In this document: positions 62,963 to 64,000 of the stretch, piece by piece
Layout of the letters: every line of letters begins with the position of its first letter
How positions within the stretch are numbered: the first letter of the stretch is position 1
Assembly: GCA_036679665.1 (NCBI GenBank)
Contig: JAZHEJ010000039.1
Location: forward strand, 96,262 to 160,261
Length of the DNA: 64,000 bases
Source of the DNA: Tethybacter castelli
GTDB lineage: Bacteria > Pseudomonadota > Gammaproteobacteria > Tethybacterales > Tethybacteraceae
Direction: 5' to 3'
Program-made: the position numbers and the translations under genes
Notes under the pieces: generated by a model
Told to the model about the DNA's origin: nothing
Database searches by the model: none
Seen by the model: only the letters and a program-made list of their open reading frames with translations

Positions 62963-64000
62963 TTATTGCTGAAATGCCACAACTGACGGAGTGGGTACAT
63001 ATTGCCACTTACCGACTGAAAGCTCTCTAGGTAAAAGATATTTGCCAAAGCGCACACGGATTAGTCTGTTGACCGTCGCCCCCAATTGTTCAAATAATTT
63101 ACGAACAACACGGTTGCCACCTTGATTAAGCACAATTTCATACCACTGATTGGTTGCATTTTGGCGTGGCCTGTGAGCTAGCTTTAGCGGTTGAACCAAA
63201 GTGTCGGTAATGTTAATACCGTAAGTTACAACCTTTTCGACCGCTGCTACCGGAAGCAATTGCTGAGTGCGTACCAGATATTCGCGTTCTTGCCCATAAC
63301 TCGGATGCGCTAAACAATTGGCTATTTCACCGTCATTGGTAAACAATAACAATCCTTCGCTATCCACATCCAGTCTACCCACGTTAATCCAGCGTCCAGT
63401 TTCCAATTTAGGAAGATTGATAAATACGGTGTCCTCTCCAACAGTACTGACAATCTCACCACGTGGCTTGTGATACATAAGCATCTTTTTTTCTTCTGCT
63501 TGGGTGTCAGGCAAAACGTTACCGTCGACAGTTATCGACGCTTGAGGACAGCAGCGATCTCCCAAAGAAATCAAATTACCGTCCACGTGCACCCTACCAT
63601 CAACAATCATGTTTTCAGCTGCCCGCCGGGATAGCATTCCTGAGGCAGCGATAATTTTTTGAACTTTAACGTGGGGCAAGGGTATGCCGCTTTTGTTATT
63701 GGCTCGCTTTGCATCAGTGTCGCATTGAGTTTCGCTGTTGTAAGCGGGTGAATGCAGATCAGATTTTTTTGTTTTATGAAAATCGCGTGTGAATTGCGAA
63801 CCGACTTGTTTAGACGGTTTATCTGTATCATCGCGAACATTACCATCAGACGGGCGTTCGGTGCGCCACTTGTCAGATCCCTTGAAGCGACCTGCTCTAC
63901 GACCCGAGTTAGGAGAACCATGTCTTGACGTACGATCTGCCCACGACTTTTTATTGTCTTTATCACGGCTGTAGGAACGATCTGAACGCTCCGAACCTCT
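62963..64000 (-). CDS. rluB: 23S rRNA pseudouridine synthase RluB/RsuA family with a long basic N-terminal extension (runs off the right edge)
   Basis: The catalytic part has an S4 RNA-binding domain (VKVQKIIAASGMLSRRAAEN) and the pseudouridine-synthase core with the catalytic Asp in VGRLDVDSEGLLLFTNDGE. RluB modifies U2605 of 23S rRNA; RsuA and RluE are related alternatives. The frame has no stop upstream of the TTG at 63679 and continues to 64000 as at least 107 residues rich in Arg, Lys, Ser, Asp and Gly. No ATG occurs in that stretch, so the true start lies outside the window. The extension is low-complexity and suits non-specific RNA contact. Confidence 0.88.
   Translation of the reverse strand, partial: RGSERSDRSYSRDKDNKKSWADRTSRHGSPNSGRRAGRFKGSDKWRTERPSDGNVRDDTDKPSKQVGSQFTRDFHKTKKSDLHSPAYNSETQCDTDAKRANNKSGIPLPHVKVQKIIAASGMLSRRAAENMIVDGRVHVDGNLISLGDRCCPQASITVDGNVLPDTQAEEKKMLMYHKPRGEIVSTVGEDTVFINLPKLETGRWINVGRLDVDSEGLLLFTNDGEIANCLAHPSYGQEREYLVRTQQLLPVAAVEKVVTYGINITDTLVQPLKLAHRPRQNATNQWYEIVLNQGGNRVVRKLFEQLGATVNRLIRVRFGKYLLPRELSVGKWQYVPTPSVVAFQQ

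Overview
The window is 64 kb of chromosome from an uncultivated gammaproteobacterium. The assignment rests on gene order: hisS-yfgM-bamB-der, hflX-hflK-hflC followed by a YjeT-like gene, ypjD divergent from ffh, yadG-yadH-ibaG-murA, and tsaE-amiB-mutL-miaA. BamB, BamE, YfgM, ZapE and TsaE agree with this. The DNA is moderately AT-rich and densely packed. Most neighbouring genes overlap by 1-17 bases or sit a few bases apart, and TTG and GTG starts are common. I see no insertion sequences, prophage, CRISPR arrays, tRNA or rRNA genes. A run of ten Ns at 23634-23643 shows a draft scaffold.

Layout. 1-1086 is the 5' part of gyrA (minus). 1.4-5.4 kb holds two overlapping genes for large paralogous proteins of unknown function, the best candidate for an undescribed system. 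5.5-7.5 kb carries azlD, azlC and ypjD (minus). 7.5-12 kb runs ffh, yadG, yadH, ibaG, murA (plus). 12-20 kb is one long minus-strand cluster, hisS to the yjeT-like gene. thyA-folA (plus) then meet fpr-sucC-sucD-leuD-leuB-asd (minus, 21.6-27.4 kb), in which leuB is broken by an assembly artefact. 27.5-32.8 kb carries a PQQ-type dehydrogenase, map, and a tandem pair of GT22-like mannosyltransferase genes, the first of them decayed. 32.9-36.4 kb is lpdA-zapE and ribF (minus); 36.5-38.3 kb is bamE-dapB and sodA (plus). gcvT-gcvH-gcvP (minus, 38.3-42.6 kb) have a leader that resembles a glycine riboswitch. 42.9-46.7 kb is xseB-ispA-pcnB-tsaB-udg (plus). An orphan sensor kinase (minus), an ABC-2-type permease and a membrane-anchored repeat protein follow, then mgtE (minus). 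51.5-55 kb joins two ribosomal clusters, rpsF-rpsR-rplI and rpsB-tsf-pyrH. The end is minus: rluB (open at the edge), a 606-residue repeat protein, nadE, tsaE, amiB, mutL, miaA.

Taken together this is mostly core housekeeping: translation, tRNA modification, cell-wall and outer-membrane assembly, mismatch repair, the TCA cycle, one-carbon metabolism, leucine and lysine biosynthesis. The accessory content is the 1.4-5.4 kb pair, the mannosyltransferase pair, the kinase/permease/repeat-protein group and the 606-residue protein. All functional statements come from reading motifs and context; no database search was run.
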